Source: Collinsella sp. TM09-10AT (GTDB taxonomy: Bacteria; Actinomycetota; Coriobacteriia; Coriobacteriales; Coriobacteriaceae). From it: DNA of 64,000 nucleotides. Position numbers and translations under genes: made by a program. Of the stretch, positions 1-10,428 are shown in pieces. The stretch spans positions 12,531-76,530 of the forward strand of contig NZ_QSOP01000012.1 in assembly GCF_003436275.1 (NCBI RefSeq), written 5' to 3'. Under the pieces are notes generated by a model. The model made no database searches. It worked only from the letters and a program-made list of their open reading frames with translations, and was not told the origin of the DNA. Position 1 is the stretch's first letter. Each line of letters opens with the position of its first letter.

Positions 1-2
1 TC

Positions 3-635
3 TCACAAAAGCAGATCCAGCGCTACTTTGGCGGCTTTGCCTGGGTGCTCGTGCCGCAGTCGCCCACCTTTTGGATGGACAACGGCATCGAGCAACTCGG
101 TCGCTCCAACCAGAGCATCTACTCCCCCGTGCTCAAGGCGCTCATCGACGAGTTTGTCGCCGAGCATGCCGACCGCATCGACACCGATCGCATCGTGGTC
201 GCCGGTCTTTCCAACGGCGGCTTTATGACCCTGCGCCTGTGCGCCGACTACCCCGATTTCTTCGCCGCGGGCCTTCCCTGCTGCGCGCCGTGGTACAACG
301 CCACGGACGAGGACGTGGCCGCACTCTCCAAGACGCCGTTGTGGTTTACGCACTCCAAGGGCGACGAGCTCGTGTGCCCGCAGCAGACGGTGCTGCCGCT
401 CACGGCGCGCCTGCGTGATGCCGGCGCCAACGTGCACCTCACCTACTTTAGCCATGTCGAGGACCTGACCGGCGTGTACCGCGAGGCCGACGGCTCGGCC
501 AAGAAGATATTCAACCACGGCGTGTGGATCCACCAGTTCAACGACCTGTGTTATCAAGACTTCGACGGGGGCAACGTACTCATCGACGGCGAGCCGGTGG
601 GCTGCTGGGAGTGGTCGGCCAGGGTTTCGAGGTAA
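3..635 (+). CDS. alpha/beta-hydrolase esterase, 3' part (5' end outside window)
   Basis: The frame is open from base 3, so the start lies upstream of the window; an internal ATG at 45 is not a convincing start. The fragment carries a serine-hydrolase nucleophile elbow, GLSNGG, in the context IVVAGLSNGGFM. Downstream come a likely catalytic Asp (HSKGDELV) and His (FNHGVWIHQF), in the order expected of an alpha/beta hydrolase of the prolyl-oligopeptidase or PHB-depolymerase-like esterase type. There is no membrane segment in the visible part. The substrate cannot be told from the sequence. The gene ends just before a 125-bp palindrome that may act as its terminator. Confidence 0.75.
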   Translation, partial: SQKQIQRYFGGFAWVLVPQSPTFWMDNGIEQLGRSNQSIYSPVLKALIDEFVAEHADRIDTDRIVVAGLSNGGFMTLRLCADYPDFFAAGLPCCAPWYNATDEDVAALSKTPLWFTHSKGDELVCPQQTVLPLTARLRDAGANVHLTYFSHVEDLTGVYREADGSAKKIFNHGVWIHQFNDLCYQDFDGGNVLIDGEPVGCWEWSARVSR

Positions 636-645
636 CCATTCCATC

Positions 646-770
646 GGGTGCCCCGCCCTTTAGTTTTGTGAACGTCCTCGCGCATGGGCCCGTTCATCCT
701 GCTCCTTCGGAGCATCGGATAAACGGGCCCGCGCTGCGGAATGTTCACAAAACTAAAGGGCGGGGCACCC
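646..770. repeat. large palindrome with 28-bp perfect arms
   Basis: Bases 646-673 are the exact inverted repeat of 743-770. Inside it, a second 9-bp inverted repeat (686-694 with 722-730, GGGCCCGTT/AACGGGCCC) surrounds a small CTTCGG-containing loop. As RNA this folds into one long hairpin. It lies between the esterase and the DUF1593 gene and may be a terminator or a mobile palindromic element. Confidence 0.85.
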
Positions 771-901
771 TGAGCTAACGTTGTTCGAAACGCTGGCCGG
801 GCGCTTCCGGCGGACCGCCGGGTCGGTGGCGATGTGAGCGTGGGTCCCGTCTTGCCTTGCGCGTAACTGGCTGAAAAAAAATCGTGGTTGGAGTTGTTCC
901 T

Positions 902-2413
902 ATGTCTCAGAATTTGACTCGGGTGATTGTCACCACCGATATGGAAGTCGATGATATGAACTCTCTGGTTCATTTGGCTCTGTATCTCAATGTGCTCGAT
1001 GTGCAGGCTGTGGTGTACACGGCTTCGCAATATCACTTTCTTGGCGATGGTGTCCATACGCTGGGCGAGGTGAATCCGCATTGGCGGACCAAAGGTGTGC
1101 GCTCCTATACCTGGGACGTCGTTCCGCACGAGCCCGACCCCGAAGCTGGCTCGCTCATGGAGTACCGTCCATTCCCCGAGGGTTGGATCGAAAGCCTGTG
1201 GAGCAACGAGTATGCCCAGGCCTGGCCGCAGCTGCAGGCCAACGCCGCTGCCGCCGGCGAGCCGTCCTTCCCCACGCCCGCTCAGATGATCGAGCGCACC
1301 TATATGGGCAACGCCGCCTTTGAGGGCGACGTGCGCGAGGAAACGCCCGGTTCGCGCGTCATCGCCGACGCCATCATGGATGACGATCCCCGCACGCTGT
1401 GGCTGCTCAGCTGGGGCGGTATGAACACTATCGTTCGCGCCCTCATGAGTATTTCCGAACGCTATCGCGCCACACCCGAGTGGCCCGCCGTTCAGCAGCG
1501 GATCTATCAGAAGGTGCGCGTGATGGGGGTTGCCAATGGCGTAGGCCAGGACAACTCATGGCTCGACCATGGGCGCGAGCTCTTTCCCAAGCTCGTCTTT
1601 TGGCGCGTGCCCTATAGGTATGGCGGCTATGTCGACGCCAAGACGGCTCAGCCCGATACGCTGCGGCTGTTTAAGGCTCCTTGGCCTGCACAGAACCTCA
1701 CGCAGGGCAACGGCCCCCTCATGGCGCGCTATATGCTCTATGGCGATGGCAAGGTCTACGAAAACGAGCCCGAGCGCTTTCAGTTTGGCAAGCATGCCCG
1801 TCTGGATTGGGGTCTGGAAGGCATGCCCGCGATGCAGTTTGAGCGCGGCGACTTTATGGCCGAAGGTGACAGCATGACCTATATTCCGCTGCTGCCGTTT
1901 GGCCTGCGCGGTATCGACGACCGCGGCTTCGACACACTGCTCGGCCGCATGTTTCTTGATGGGCATCCTGATGCAAACGCGCCCGCCGGTTTTGCCGCTA
2001 TCAGCACGCCCGCAGACGACAATCCCAATCCCTACCTGCGCGCTTATCAGGAAGACTTTGCCGCCCGCGCGCAATGGTGTGCCCACGATCCGGCAGTCTG
2101 CTCGCATCCGGCGTATGTTGTCGAGGTTACGGCCGACCGTAGCGCCGCTGCTAGCGAGCGCGTCGCCCTTGCAGCGACGATTGTCGACCCCGACGACCGC
2201 GGCTTCGACGCACATTGGGATGTCGCCGTAGGCCCGTCGAGCTATGCGGGCGCCCAAGATCTGTCGCTTTGGCAAGAATGCACGGTGGACACCGCCTTCA
2301 TCGTGCCCGCCGACGCACGACCAGGCGACCGCTTCGTGCTCACCCTCAGCGTGCAGACGCGCGCCGAGCGCCCCTGCACCCGCTACGCCCAGATCGCCAT
2401 CACCGTCGCGTAG
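902..2413 (+). CDS. DUF1593 (nucleoside-hydrolase-like) domain protein
   Basis: 503 residues from ATG 902, which has a GGAG ribosome-binding site about 9 bases upstream; an in-frame GTG at 884 is less likely. The N-terminus (RVIVTTDMEVDDMNSLVH) has the acidic DxExDD cluster typical of the DUF1593 family, which is related in fold to nucleoside hydrolases, where such residues bind Ca2+ and ribose. The last ~100 residues (from about AYVVEVTADRS) look like an appended beta-sandwich, as in other DUF1593 proteins. No signal peptide is seen. Family members often occur in carbohydrate-degradation loci; the substrate here is unknown. It stands alone between palindromic intergenic regions. Confidence 0.75.
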   Translation: MSQNLTRVIVTTDMEVDDMNSLVHLALYLNVLDVQAVVYTASQYHFLGDGVHTLGEVNPHWRTKGVRSYTWDVVPHEPDPEAGSLMEYRPFPEGWIESLWSNEYAQAWPQLQANAAAAGEPSFPTPAQMIERTYMGNAAFEGDVREETPGSRVIADAIMDDDPRTLWLLSWGGMNTIVRALMSISERYRATPEWPAVQQRIYQKVRVMGVANGVGQDNSWLDHGRELFPKLVFWRVPYRYGGYVDAKTAQPDTLRLFKAPWPAQNLTQGNGPLMARYMLYGDGKVYENEPERFQFGKHARLDWGLEGMPAMQFERGDFMAEGDSMTYIPLLPFGLRGIDDRGFDTLLGRMFLDGHPDANAPAGFAAISTPADDNPNPYLRAYQEDFAARAQWCAHDPAVCSHPAYVVEVTADRSAAASERVALAATIVDPDDRGFDAHWDVAVGPSSYAGAQDLSLWQECTVDTAFIVPADARPGDRFVLTLSVQTRAERPCTRYAQIAITVA

Positions 2414-2684
2414 CAACCGGCGGCGCCCACATTCGGCAAGGAGTGTCCCCAGGTGCCGGCACAAAAGAAACGTCCCCAAGTGCCAAAATGACGAGAGTGG
2501 ATAATCTCCCACTTTGAGCCCGCAAACAGGCCAAAAACGGGAGATTATCCACTCTCACTCTGCGGGCACTCATTTAAGTACGTCCCCAATGAGTACCCAA
2601 TGAGTACCCCCACAGCAACGGCAACGCCGATGTTTTGGCAACGACAGCGAGCGGGTCGCATTTGAGACAAGGTGACGTGAAACG
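2414..2684. repeat. gene-free stretch with GGGGAC repeats and an 18-bp dyad
   Basis: No credible gene. It contains three GTCCCC-type modules (about 2444-2454, 2470-2482 and 2569-2595, the last one bounded by ACTCATT/AATGAGT arms) and a perfect 18-bp inverted repeat, 2493-2510 with 2539-2556, around a 28-base loop. Confidence 0.7.
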
Positions 2685-2685
2685 A

Positions 2686-2714
2686 AAGGGCGCTGACCTT
2701 CTGGTCGCGCCCTT
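2686..2714 (-). terminator. probable terminator of pyrE
   Basis: AAGGGCGC (2686-2693) pairs with GCGCCCTT (2707-2714). Read on the minus strand the hairpin is followed by TTTCGTTT, which fits a Rho-independent terminator about 75 bases beyond the pyrE stop. A second GC hairpin (2763-2787) sits directly before the stop. Confidence 0.6.
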
Positions 2715-2789
2715 GAAGTTGAACGTCAGATTGTCCAAATGCGGCCCGCGCAGCGTCGGCCGGTCCGCCGTTCGGCAGAACGGCGGAAC

Positions 2790-3470
2790 CTACTTAACTC
2801 CGTACTGCTCGTAGTAAGCGTCGATGGCGGCCTTGAGCTCGTCATCGATGACGACCTTGCCGTCGATCTCGTGGTTGTAGAGGGTCTCGACGACCTCGGC
2901 CATGGAAACGATGCTCGCGACGGGGAAACCGTACTTGGCCTCAATCTCCTTCTGAGCGGTGGTCACGCCGCCCTTGCCGACCTCCATGCGGTTGAGCGAG
3001 ACGATCAGGCCCTTGATCTCGACATCGGCCGCAGCCATGACCTTGGGATAGGTCTCGTCGATGGACTTGCCGGAGGTGGTCACGTCCTCGACCATCACCA
3101 CGCGATCGCCGTCCTGGGGCTCATAACCCAAAAGGTTGCCCTTGTCGGCACCGTGGTCCTTGGCCTCCTTGCGGTCACAGCAGTACTTGACCTCCTTGCC
3201 GTACAGCTCGTGGTAGGCAATGGCGGTAACAACAGCCAGCGGAATACCCTTGTAGGCCGGTCCAAACAGCACGTCAAAGTCGTCGCCAAAGTTATCGTGG
3301 ATGGCCTGGGCATAATACTCGCCCAGCTTCCTGAGCTGATAGCCCGTCACGTAAGCGCCGGCGTTCATAAAGAACGGGGACTGACGGCCGCTCTTGAGCG
3401 TAAAGCTGCCGAACTTAAGGACGTCGGACTCGACCATGAACTTGATGAACTCTTGCTTGTAAGCCTCCAT
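2790..3470 (-). CDS. pyrE: orotate phosphoribosyltransferase
   Basis: 226 residues. It transfers phosphoribose from PRPP to orotate to make OMP in pyrimidine synthesis. The PRPP-binding signature is clear (VVMVEDVTTSGKS), as are the N-terminal orotate-site region (FGSFTLKSGRQSPFF) and FGPAYKGIPL. Start ATG 3470 is chosen over an upstream in-frame start because GAGAGGAG lies just before it and homology begins at MEAYKQEF. No other pyr gene is adjacent, so it appears monocistronic, with a hairpin terminator downstream. Confidence 0.96.
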   Translation of the reverse strand: MEAYKQEFIKFMVESDVLKFGSFTLKSGRQSPFFMNAGAYVTGYQLRKLGEYYAQAIHDNFGDDFDVLFGPAYKGIPLAVVTAIAYHELYGKEVKYCCDRKEAKDHGADKGNLLGYEPQDGDRVVMVEDVTTSGKSIDETYPKVMAAADVEIKGLIVSLNRMEVGKGGVTTAQKEIEAKYGFPVASIVSMAEVVETLYNHEIDGKVVIDDELKAAIDAYYEQYGVK

Positions 3471-3906
3471 GCGGGCTCCTCTCGTGTTCGCGTACGTGCC
3501 TTCCAGTTTAGCGCAGGCAGGGCTCATTGCGGGCGCGCTTTGAGACCGCGACATTCTGTAAAGGCTTTGTCAGGGGCGATGATTTTCCGAACAATGGGGT
3601 TGACACGGCAAACCCCCTCATCAAGAATACGGGCGGATTCAAACGGGCACGAGATGCCCGAAGCGCGCCGCGCCCGGCCTTAAGGAGGTGTGCCATGGAA
3701 GGCAGTCATAGTCGAAAAACCTGCATGTCGCCCTCGGCACGCCGCGAGGATTCCGCGCACGCATAAGCGCCACTAACCGATCGTCAAAACCACCACCAAG
3801 GTGCCTGTCCCCTTTGTGGTGGTTCGCGAGTATGACGTGAGCGACATCTAGGTTTTTTAAAGCAAATACGACACGTACGCTAACTCCCTTCAACAAGGAG
3901 GACCCT
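3471..3906. other. pyrE-mgtA divergent intergenic region
   Basis: 436 bases between divergent pyrE and mgtA. It holds the putative leader ORF at 3695-3766 and a GGGGAC-family dyad at about 3787-3826, whose arms are close to AACCACCAC.../...GTGGTGGTT. The long untranslated leader of mgtA suggests post-transcriptional control; no known riboswitch fold was recognised. Confidence 0.5.
3695..3766 (+). CDS. putative 23-aa leader peptide upstream of mgtA
   Basis: A short frame with a near-perfect ribosome-binding site (TTAAGGAGGTGTGCC, then ATG at 3695) encodes 23 residues beginning MEGSHSRKTC and ending REDSAHA. It stops 140 bases before mgtA. Enterobacterial mgtA and mgtCBR mRNAs carry translated leader ORFs that sense Mg2+ or proline; the peptide here is not proline-rich and resembles none that I know. 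The strength of the ribosome-binding site is the main argument that it is translated. Confidence 0.45.
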   Translation: MEGSHSRKTCMSPSARREDSAHA

Positions 3907-6675
3907 ATGCTGATGCTCAAAACCGCCACGGTACTCGAAGCCATCTCCAAGCGCCGCCGCACGGCGCGCCCCGCCGCTCACGCCGGCCTGTCAAAGAACA
4001 CCATATTCGCCGCCACCCATAGCGCCGAGGACGCCCTCGTGCTGCTCGACACCACGGCCGACGGGCTCACTGCCGAGCACGCCGCCGAGCGCCTAGACGC
4101 CACCGGGCCCAACACCATCGAGGCGCCGACCAAAACGCTCGCCCGCCGCATCGCCGACGCGTTCATCGATCCCTTCGCCGGCATCCTCGCCGCGCTCGCG
4201 CTGGTCTCGCTCTACATCGACGTGCTCGCCGTGCCCGAGCCGCAGCGCGACCCTTCCACGGTCATCGTCATCGGCATCATGCTGCTGGTATCGGGCGGCA
4301 TGAAGTTTATCCAGGAAGCCCGCAGCGGCAATGCAGCCGAGGCCCTCAAGGACCTGGTCTCCAACACCTGCTGCGCCCTGCGCGACGACGAGCGTCTCGA
4401 GATCCCCTTCGACGAGCTCGTCCCCGGCGATGTGATCCACCTCTCTGCCGGCGATATGGTACCGGCGGACGCCCGCATCATCACCGCGCGCGACCTGTTT
4501 GTGATCGAGTCAGCGCTCACGGGCGAAAGCGAGGCCGTCGAGAAGACCGCTGCCGCCACGGTTATCGAGGGTGCCGACAGCTCCGCGCTACCGCTCTCTG
4601 CCTGCAAGAACATCGTCTTTACCGGCACCTCCGTGCAAAACGGCAGCGCCATGGCACTTGTCGTCGCTACCGGATCGGACACCTACCTGGGCGGCATCGC
4701 CAAGATGCTCAACGGGCGCGGCGAGAAGAGTGCGTTTGACCGCGGCGTCTCGAGCGTCTCCATGTTGCTCATACGCCTCATGCTCGTTATGGCGCCGGCC
4801 GTCTTTGCCATCAACGCCGCCACCAAGGGCAACGTCATCGACGCGCTGCTGTTCGCCACGAGCGTGGCCGTGGGCATCACGCCGCAGATGCTTCCCGTCA
4901 TCGTGACCACGAGCCTGTCGCAGGGCGCCAAGGACCTCGCCCGTCGCCAGGTTATCGTCAAGGACCTGCCGGCGATTCAAAACCTGGGTGCCATGGACGT
5001 CCTGTGCTGTGACAAGACCGGCACCCTCACCGAAGACCGCATCGTGCTCGAGCGCTACCTCAACACCGACGGCAACGAGGACGCACGCGTACTGCGCCAT
5101 GCATTTTTGAACAGCTTCTTCCAGACCGGCCTCAAGAACCTTATCGACCTGGCCGTAATCGACCGTGCCGACGTGACGCCCTCGACCGTCGTGCCCGATT
5201 CCATGCTGGGCCAGAGCCTGCGCGACCGCTATACCAAGGTCGACGAGGTGCCCTTCGATTTCTCACGCCGCCGCCTGAGCGTAGTTGTCGCCGACGCCCA
5301 AGGCAAAACCCAGATGGTTACCAAGGGAGCTGCCGAGGAAATGCTCGAGATCTGCTCCTTTGTCGAGGTCAACGGCATCGTCCAGCCGCTCGCCGACGAG
5401 GAGCTCGCCCAGATTCGCAAGCAGGTCGCCGGACTCAACGCCGAGGGTCTGCGCGTGATTGCCGTGGCGCAGAAGACCAATCCGCGCTGCGTGGGCGAGT
5501 TTGGCATCGCCGACGAGTGCGACATGGTACTGATGGGCTTTTTGGCCTTCCTCGATCCGCCCAAGGCAAGTGCCGCGGGCGCCGTCGCCACCCTCGAGGC
5601 CAAGGGCGTAGCGGTCAAGGTCCTGACCGGCGACAACGATCGCGTCGCTGCAACCGTCTGCGAACAGATTGGTATCGACGCGAGCAACGTCTTGCTGGGC
5701 TCCGAGATCGATGCGCTCGATGACGCCGAGCTTGCCGAGCGCGCTGAGAAAACTCATCTCTTTGCCAAGCTCTCGCCGCTGCAGAAGGCGCGCCTGGTGC
5801 GCGTCATGCGTGAGCTGCTCGGTCACACCGTGGGCTTTATGGGCGACGGCATCAACGACGCCGCCGCCATGCGTGCGAGCGATTGCGGCATCTCGGTCGA
5901 CTCCGCCGTCGACATCGCCAAGGAATCCGCCGATATCATCTTGCTCCAGAAGGACCTGGGCGTGCTCGAGCGCGGCATCATCGAAGGCCGCCGCACCTAC
6001 GGCAACCTGCTCAAGTACCTCAAGACCACGGTGAGCTCCAACTTTGGCAACGTACTGTCCGTAACCGTCGCGAGCCTGTTCTTGCCGTTTTTGCCCATGA
6101 GCGCCCTGCAGCTGGTACTGCTGTCGCTGGTCTACGAAATCGTGTGCATCGCGCTGCCGTGGGACACCGTCGATGACGCCTGGACTGCCCGTCCGCGCGC
6201 CTGGGACGCCGCGTCCATCAAGGGCTTTATGCTCGAGCTGGGCCCCGTGAGCTCGCTGTTTGACATTGTGACCTTTGCCGCGCTCTTCTTTGTGGTATGC
6301 CCCGCCGCCGTGGGCACGAGCTGGTCCGAGCTTGCCGCCGCGGGCGACGTCGCGGGCATGGCGACCTTTGCGGCGCTCTTTCAGAGCGGCTGGTTCGTTG
6401 AGTCCATGTGGTCGCAGACGCTCGTGATCCACATGCTGCGCTCCCCGCGCCTGCCGAGCCCGCGCGACCACGCCGCCCCCGCGCTGTGCGTACTCACCGT
6501 GCTGGGCCTGGCGCTCGTCACCTGGCTGCCGGCAAGCCCCATCGCCGATGCACTGGGGCTCATGCCGCTGCCAACGAGCTTCTTCGCGCTGCTCATCGGC
6601 ATCGTCGCCGCCTACATCGCACTCACTCAGCTGGCCAAGCACCACTACATCGCCCGCCACGGCGAGCTGCTGTAG
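3907..6675 (+). CDS. mgtA: Mg2+-importing P-type ATPase
   Basis: 922 residues, usual length for the P-type IIIB Mg2+ ATPases (MgtA/MgtB). The actuator TGES motif lies near residue 204, the phosphorylation motif DKTGTLT near 368, and the hinge motif GDGIND near 645; about ten membrane helices are expected. It couples ATP hydrolysis to Mg2+ uptake at the cytoplasmic membrane. ATG 3907 is preceded by AAGGAGG. A long leader with a possible small ORF lies upstream. It may work with the Nramp/MgtE-like pair at 23-26 kb. The substrate call rests on overall similarity, not on a unique residue. Confidence 0.92.
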   Translation: MLMLKTATVLEAISKRRRTARPAAHAGLSKNTIFAATHSAEDALVLLDTTADGLTAEHAAERLDATGPNTIEAPTKTLARRIADAFIDPFAGILAALALVSLYIDVLAVPEPQRDPSTVIVIGIMLLVSGGMKFIQEARSGNAAEALKDLVSNTCCALRDDERLEIPFDELVPGDVIHLSAGDMVPADARIITARDLFVIESALTGESEAVEKTAAATVIEGADSSALPLSACKNIVFTGTSVQNGSAMALVVATGSDTYLGGIAKMLNGRGEKSAFDRGVSSVSMLLIRLMLVMAPAVFAINAATKGNVIDALLFATSVAVGITPQMLPVIVTTSLSQGAKDLARRQVIVKDLPAIQNLGAMDVLCCDKTGTLTEDRIVLERYLNTDGNEDARVLRHAFLNSFFQTGLKNLIDLAVIDRADVTPSTVVPDSMLGQSLRDRYTKVDEVPFDFSRRRLSVVVADAQGKTQMVTKGAAEEMLEICSFVEVNGIVQPLADEELAQIRKQVAGLNAEGLRVIAVAQKTNPRCVGEFGIADECDMVLMGFLAFLDPPKASAAGAVATLEAKGVAVKVLTGDNDRVAATVCEQIGIDASNVLLGSEIDALDDAELAERAEKTHLFAKLSPLQKARLVRVMRELLGHTVGFMGDGINDAAAMRASDCGISVDSAVDIAKESADIILLQKDLGVLERGIIEGRRTYGNLLKYLKTTVSSNFGNVLSVTVASLFLPFLPMSALQLVLLSLVYEIVCIALPWDTVDDAWTARPRAWDAASIKGFMLELGPVSSLFDIVTFAALFFVVCPAAVGTSWSELAAAGDVAGMATFAALFQSGWFVESMWSQTLVIHMLRSPRLPSPRDHAAPALCVLTVLGLALVTWLPASPIADALGLMPLPTSFFALLIGIVAAYIALTQLAKHHYIARHGELL

Positions 6676-6747
6676 CGTCGCCGGAACTATCGTCAAGAAT
6701 GCCCGGGCCGCCGCGACCCGTCCCTGCTGGCCGCAGCGGCCCAAAAC

Positions 6748-6774
6748 AGCTAAAAAAGCCCCGTCCCAAATTAA
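6748..6774 (-). terminator. terminator-like module after the LuxR gene
   Basis: On the minus strand the LuxR-family stop is followed by a short dyad and TTTGGGACGGGGCTTTTTT. The same string recurs at the 3' ends of other minus-strand genes (about 11,932 and 18,190), so it looks like a re-used terminator cassette. Confidence 0.55.
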
Positions 6775-8319
6775 CTAATCATTTGGTGTCCAAGACCAGA
6801 AGAAGTTGATAAGGGCCACGCGCGAGGCGGCGCCGGTCTTTTTGTTAATCGAGGCGATATGACGGTAGAGCGTGGAGCGCGAAAGGAAGAGCGTTGCGGC
6901 GATGTCCTGAACGCTCTCGTGCGATGCGACCAAGGCCTCCAAAATATCGCGCTCGCGCTCTGTAAGCTCAAAGGCGGCGACAAAGGCATCGAGCCGCTCG
7001 CCGAGCGTGAGCTCCGGAACCTCCGCGAAATCGGGCTCGCTCTGAGCAGACGCGCGGTCCGCACCAAGATCATCGGCAGCAAACGCCAGCTCGCCGGGCG
7101 CCGCAGCGTCATCGGTCCGATGCCCAGACTGCCCCAGCAGCGAAATCGCAATGCCCACAAACAGCACGAGCACCGCACTCACCGCCAGCAGCACGTTCTG
7201 GCTCGAGACAATCGCCACCGCCGGCGCCGTCACGAGCATCGCGCAAACGTTGCTGATGACACGACCCATGCACGGCCACAGATACGACCAGTGCGCATAA
7301 ACCGAAATGGCAGCAAATTTCGTCGTGAAAAACACCACGAAGAAGCCCGAACCCAGATAGAAAATCGCCATGGCCGCAAGCGCATTACCGCCATTGCCGT
7401 CGACGAGCAAGACAAAGAACGAAAGCGTGGACAACATGGCAGTGCAAGTCATGGTGATGTTCATATACGAACGACCGTGCAGGTCAAATAGGGCGCCGGC
7501 GACTAGAGCGCTCACGCCCATCAGCAAGCGCGGCCAATCGCCCAAGTCGATGGCCCCGGCGGCGTGCGAGGTCGTGAGCCCCGCATTGAGGGCGGCAAAC
7601 ACGCCAGCAAGACAGGCGATTGCGACCGTCAAACGCACCACGGCGCGCCGAAAAGCCGCCGTTGATTCAGAATCGTCTTGCCATTTGGCGCCAAATTCCG
7701 ACGCATCCACCGAAAGCTCGGCGATATCGGACTCGCTCCCAGGCTCAGATTCACCGCGCAGCTTGGCACGACGAGCGTCGTGGAGCAGCGCCACCTGCAC
7801 AACCGCACAGGAAACAAGAACAAACTGTTGCGGAATTCCCGCGGGCATCACCATATGGTTGAGCACCTGCACCAGAACGCCCAGGGCATACGAAAGCGCC
7901 GCCGCGCGCGCCAAATACGGCGTCCGTGCAAAGCGTCGCGCAAAGTTGGCATGGGCGGTCGATCCGCAGTAGCCCAGCGTGCAGCACGCTATCAAACCGC
8001 CAGCGATTACCACCTCAAACCGAACAGCCATAATCAGCAGCAGCAATGCCGATACCAGCAGCACGCCCGTGACGTCGCTCGTCGTATCGATCGCATGGGG
8101 GCGGCGGTAGTACAGAAGGGGGCGCACAAGAAAGCCGATCACGCTCGCACCGACGATGAAGCTCTCGTAGACACTGACCTCGCTCGGCGGCACAAACTCG
8201 GCAACGCGCACGTCAAAAAGATACTCGCCAGCCAAATACGTAAAATAGAACAGCGCCAGGCATATAATCTCCCGAATGCCCCGACGCAAGTATGCGGCTG
8301 CGTCTCCCATGCCTCTCAT
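6775..8319 (-). CDS. membrane-spanning LuxR-family transcriptional regulator
   Basis: 514 residues. About twelve hydrophobic helices fill most of the protein. An acidic linker (EPDFAEVPEL region) joins them to a C-terminal LuxR helix-turn-helix (LTERERDILEALVAS, then QDIAATLFLSRSTLYRH). This MFS-like sensor plus LuxR layout is characteristic of Coriobacteriia, where it occurs as many paralogues; ligands are mostly unknown. Start ATG 8319 is preferred. An in-frame GTG at 8343 would translate the adjacent G-tract as poly-Gly. The G16 run ends only four bases before the ATG and occupies the Shine-Dalgarno position. Confidence 0.85.
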   Translation of the reverse strand: MRGMGDAAAYLRRGIREIICLALFYFTYLAGEYLFDVRVAEFVPPSEVSVYESFIVGASVIGFLVRPLLYYRRPHAIDTTSDVTGVLLVSALLLLIMAVRFEVVIAGGLIACCTLGYCGSTAHANFARRFARTPYLARAAALSYALGVLVQVLNHMVMPAGIPQQFVLVSCAVVQVALLHDARRAKLRGESEPGSESDIAELSVDASEFGAKWQDDSESTAAFRRAVVRLTVAIACLAGVFAALNAGLTTSHAAGAIDLGDWPRLLMGVSALVAGALFDLHGRSYMNITMTCTAMLSTLSFFVLLVDGNGGNALAAMAIFYLGSGFFVVFFTTKFAAISVYAHWSYLWPCMGRVISNVCAMLVTAPAVAIVSSQNVLLAVSAVLVLFVGIAISLLGQSGHRTDDAAAPGELAFAADDLGADRASAQSEPDFAEVPELTLGERLDAFVAAFELTERERDILEALVASHESVQDIAATLFLSRSTLYRHIASINKKTGAASRVALINFFWSWTPND

Positions 8320-8323
8320 GAAT

Positions 8324-8339
8324 CCCCCCCCCCCCCCCC
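8324..8339. repeat. G16 homopolymer at the LuxR ribosome-binding site
   Basis: Sixteen consecutive C on the plus strand (G on the coding strand) lie between the possible GTG 8343 and ATG 8319. The tract covers the ribosome-binding position, so its length can change Shine-Dalgarno spacing, or the frame from the GTG. Such tracts slip during replication. Confidence 0.9.
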
Positions 8340-8699
8340 GCACTCAAATGTCTGTAAAACTATTTTAATAAAGAATCAGTCCCAATATCGAAGCCGTGCT
8401 CGAAATGCCGCATATTTGGCCCCAGCAGTCCACGCGTGCAGCGTTTTTGAGCCGTCTGGCCCAGAAAGAGCACGACGTAGACTGCCGGCTCGGCAAGGAG
8501 TGTCCCCGACGACTAGTCGTTTAAGAACGTCCCCGATGACTACTGCCATCCCGCTTTCACTTCTTTTGCAAGCTTTAACTTCTTTTGCTTTCTTTCACTT
8601 CTTTTAACAAGGCGCCCGGCGGGCATAAGTTGCTCGCCGGGCGCCTTGGTTAGAACGTTATAAAGCATGACTTTCGAAATGCGACGGTCAGGTCTACCT

Positions 8700-10245
<1,546 letters not shown>

Positions 10246-10380
10246 TCACACGTTGTTTGTCGTAGGCTCAGTATCCCTGCAAACAGTGCGTCGCTCAACG
10301 GCAACAGCACAAGTCGATACTTCTTTTCGCGCGCAGGCGCCTGCCGGCCGCCCCCGTCTGACACTTTTTGATACCCGCCT

Positions 10381-10427
10381 GCCCAAACCACCACAAAGGG
10401 GACAGGTACCTTTGTGGTGGTTTGGGC
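10381..10427. repeat. GGGGACAGG dyad with 19-bp perfect arms
   Basis: 10381-10399 is the exact inverted repeat of 10409-10427 (arms read GCCCAAACCACCACAAAGG); the 9-base loop carries GGACAG. A near copy is at about 3787-3826. It belongs to the variable-arm GGGGAC family. Confidence 0.85.
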
Positions 10428-10428
10428 C

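Noticed and set aside
554..1129. Minus-strand ORF over the 646-770 palindrome
   Set aside because: It overlaps two real genes and a palindrome on the other strand, has no ribosome-binding site and no recognisable domain.
5263..6744. 493-codon minus-strand ORF inside mgtA
   Set aside because: It is a GC-rich antisense shadow of mgtA without family features. Similar long shadows opposite other genes (for example at 35332-38094 and 29071-31632) are rejected for the same reason.
8320..8343. GTG 8343 as start of the LuxR gene
   Set aside because: It would translate the G-tract as poly-Gly; ATG 8319 starts a sequence typical of the family. Kept only as part of the phase-variation idea.
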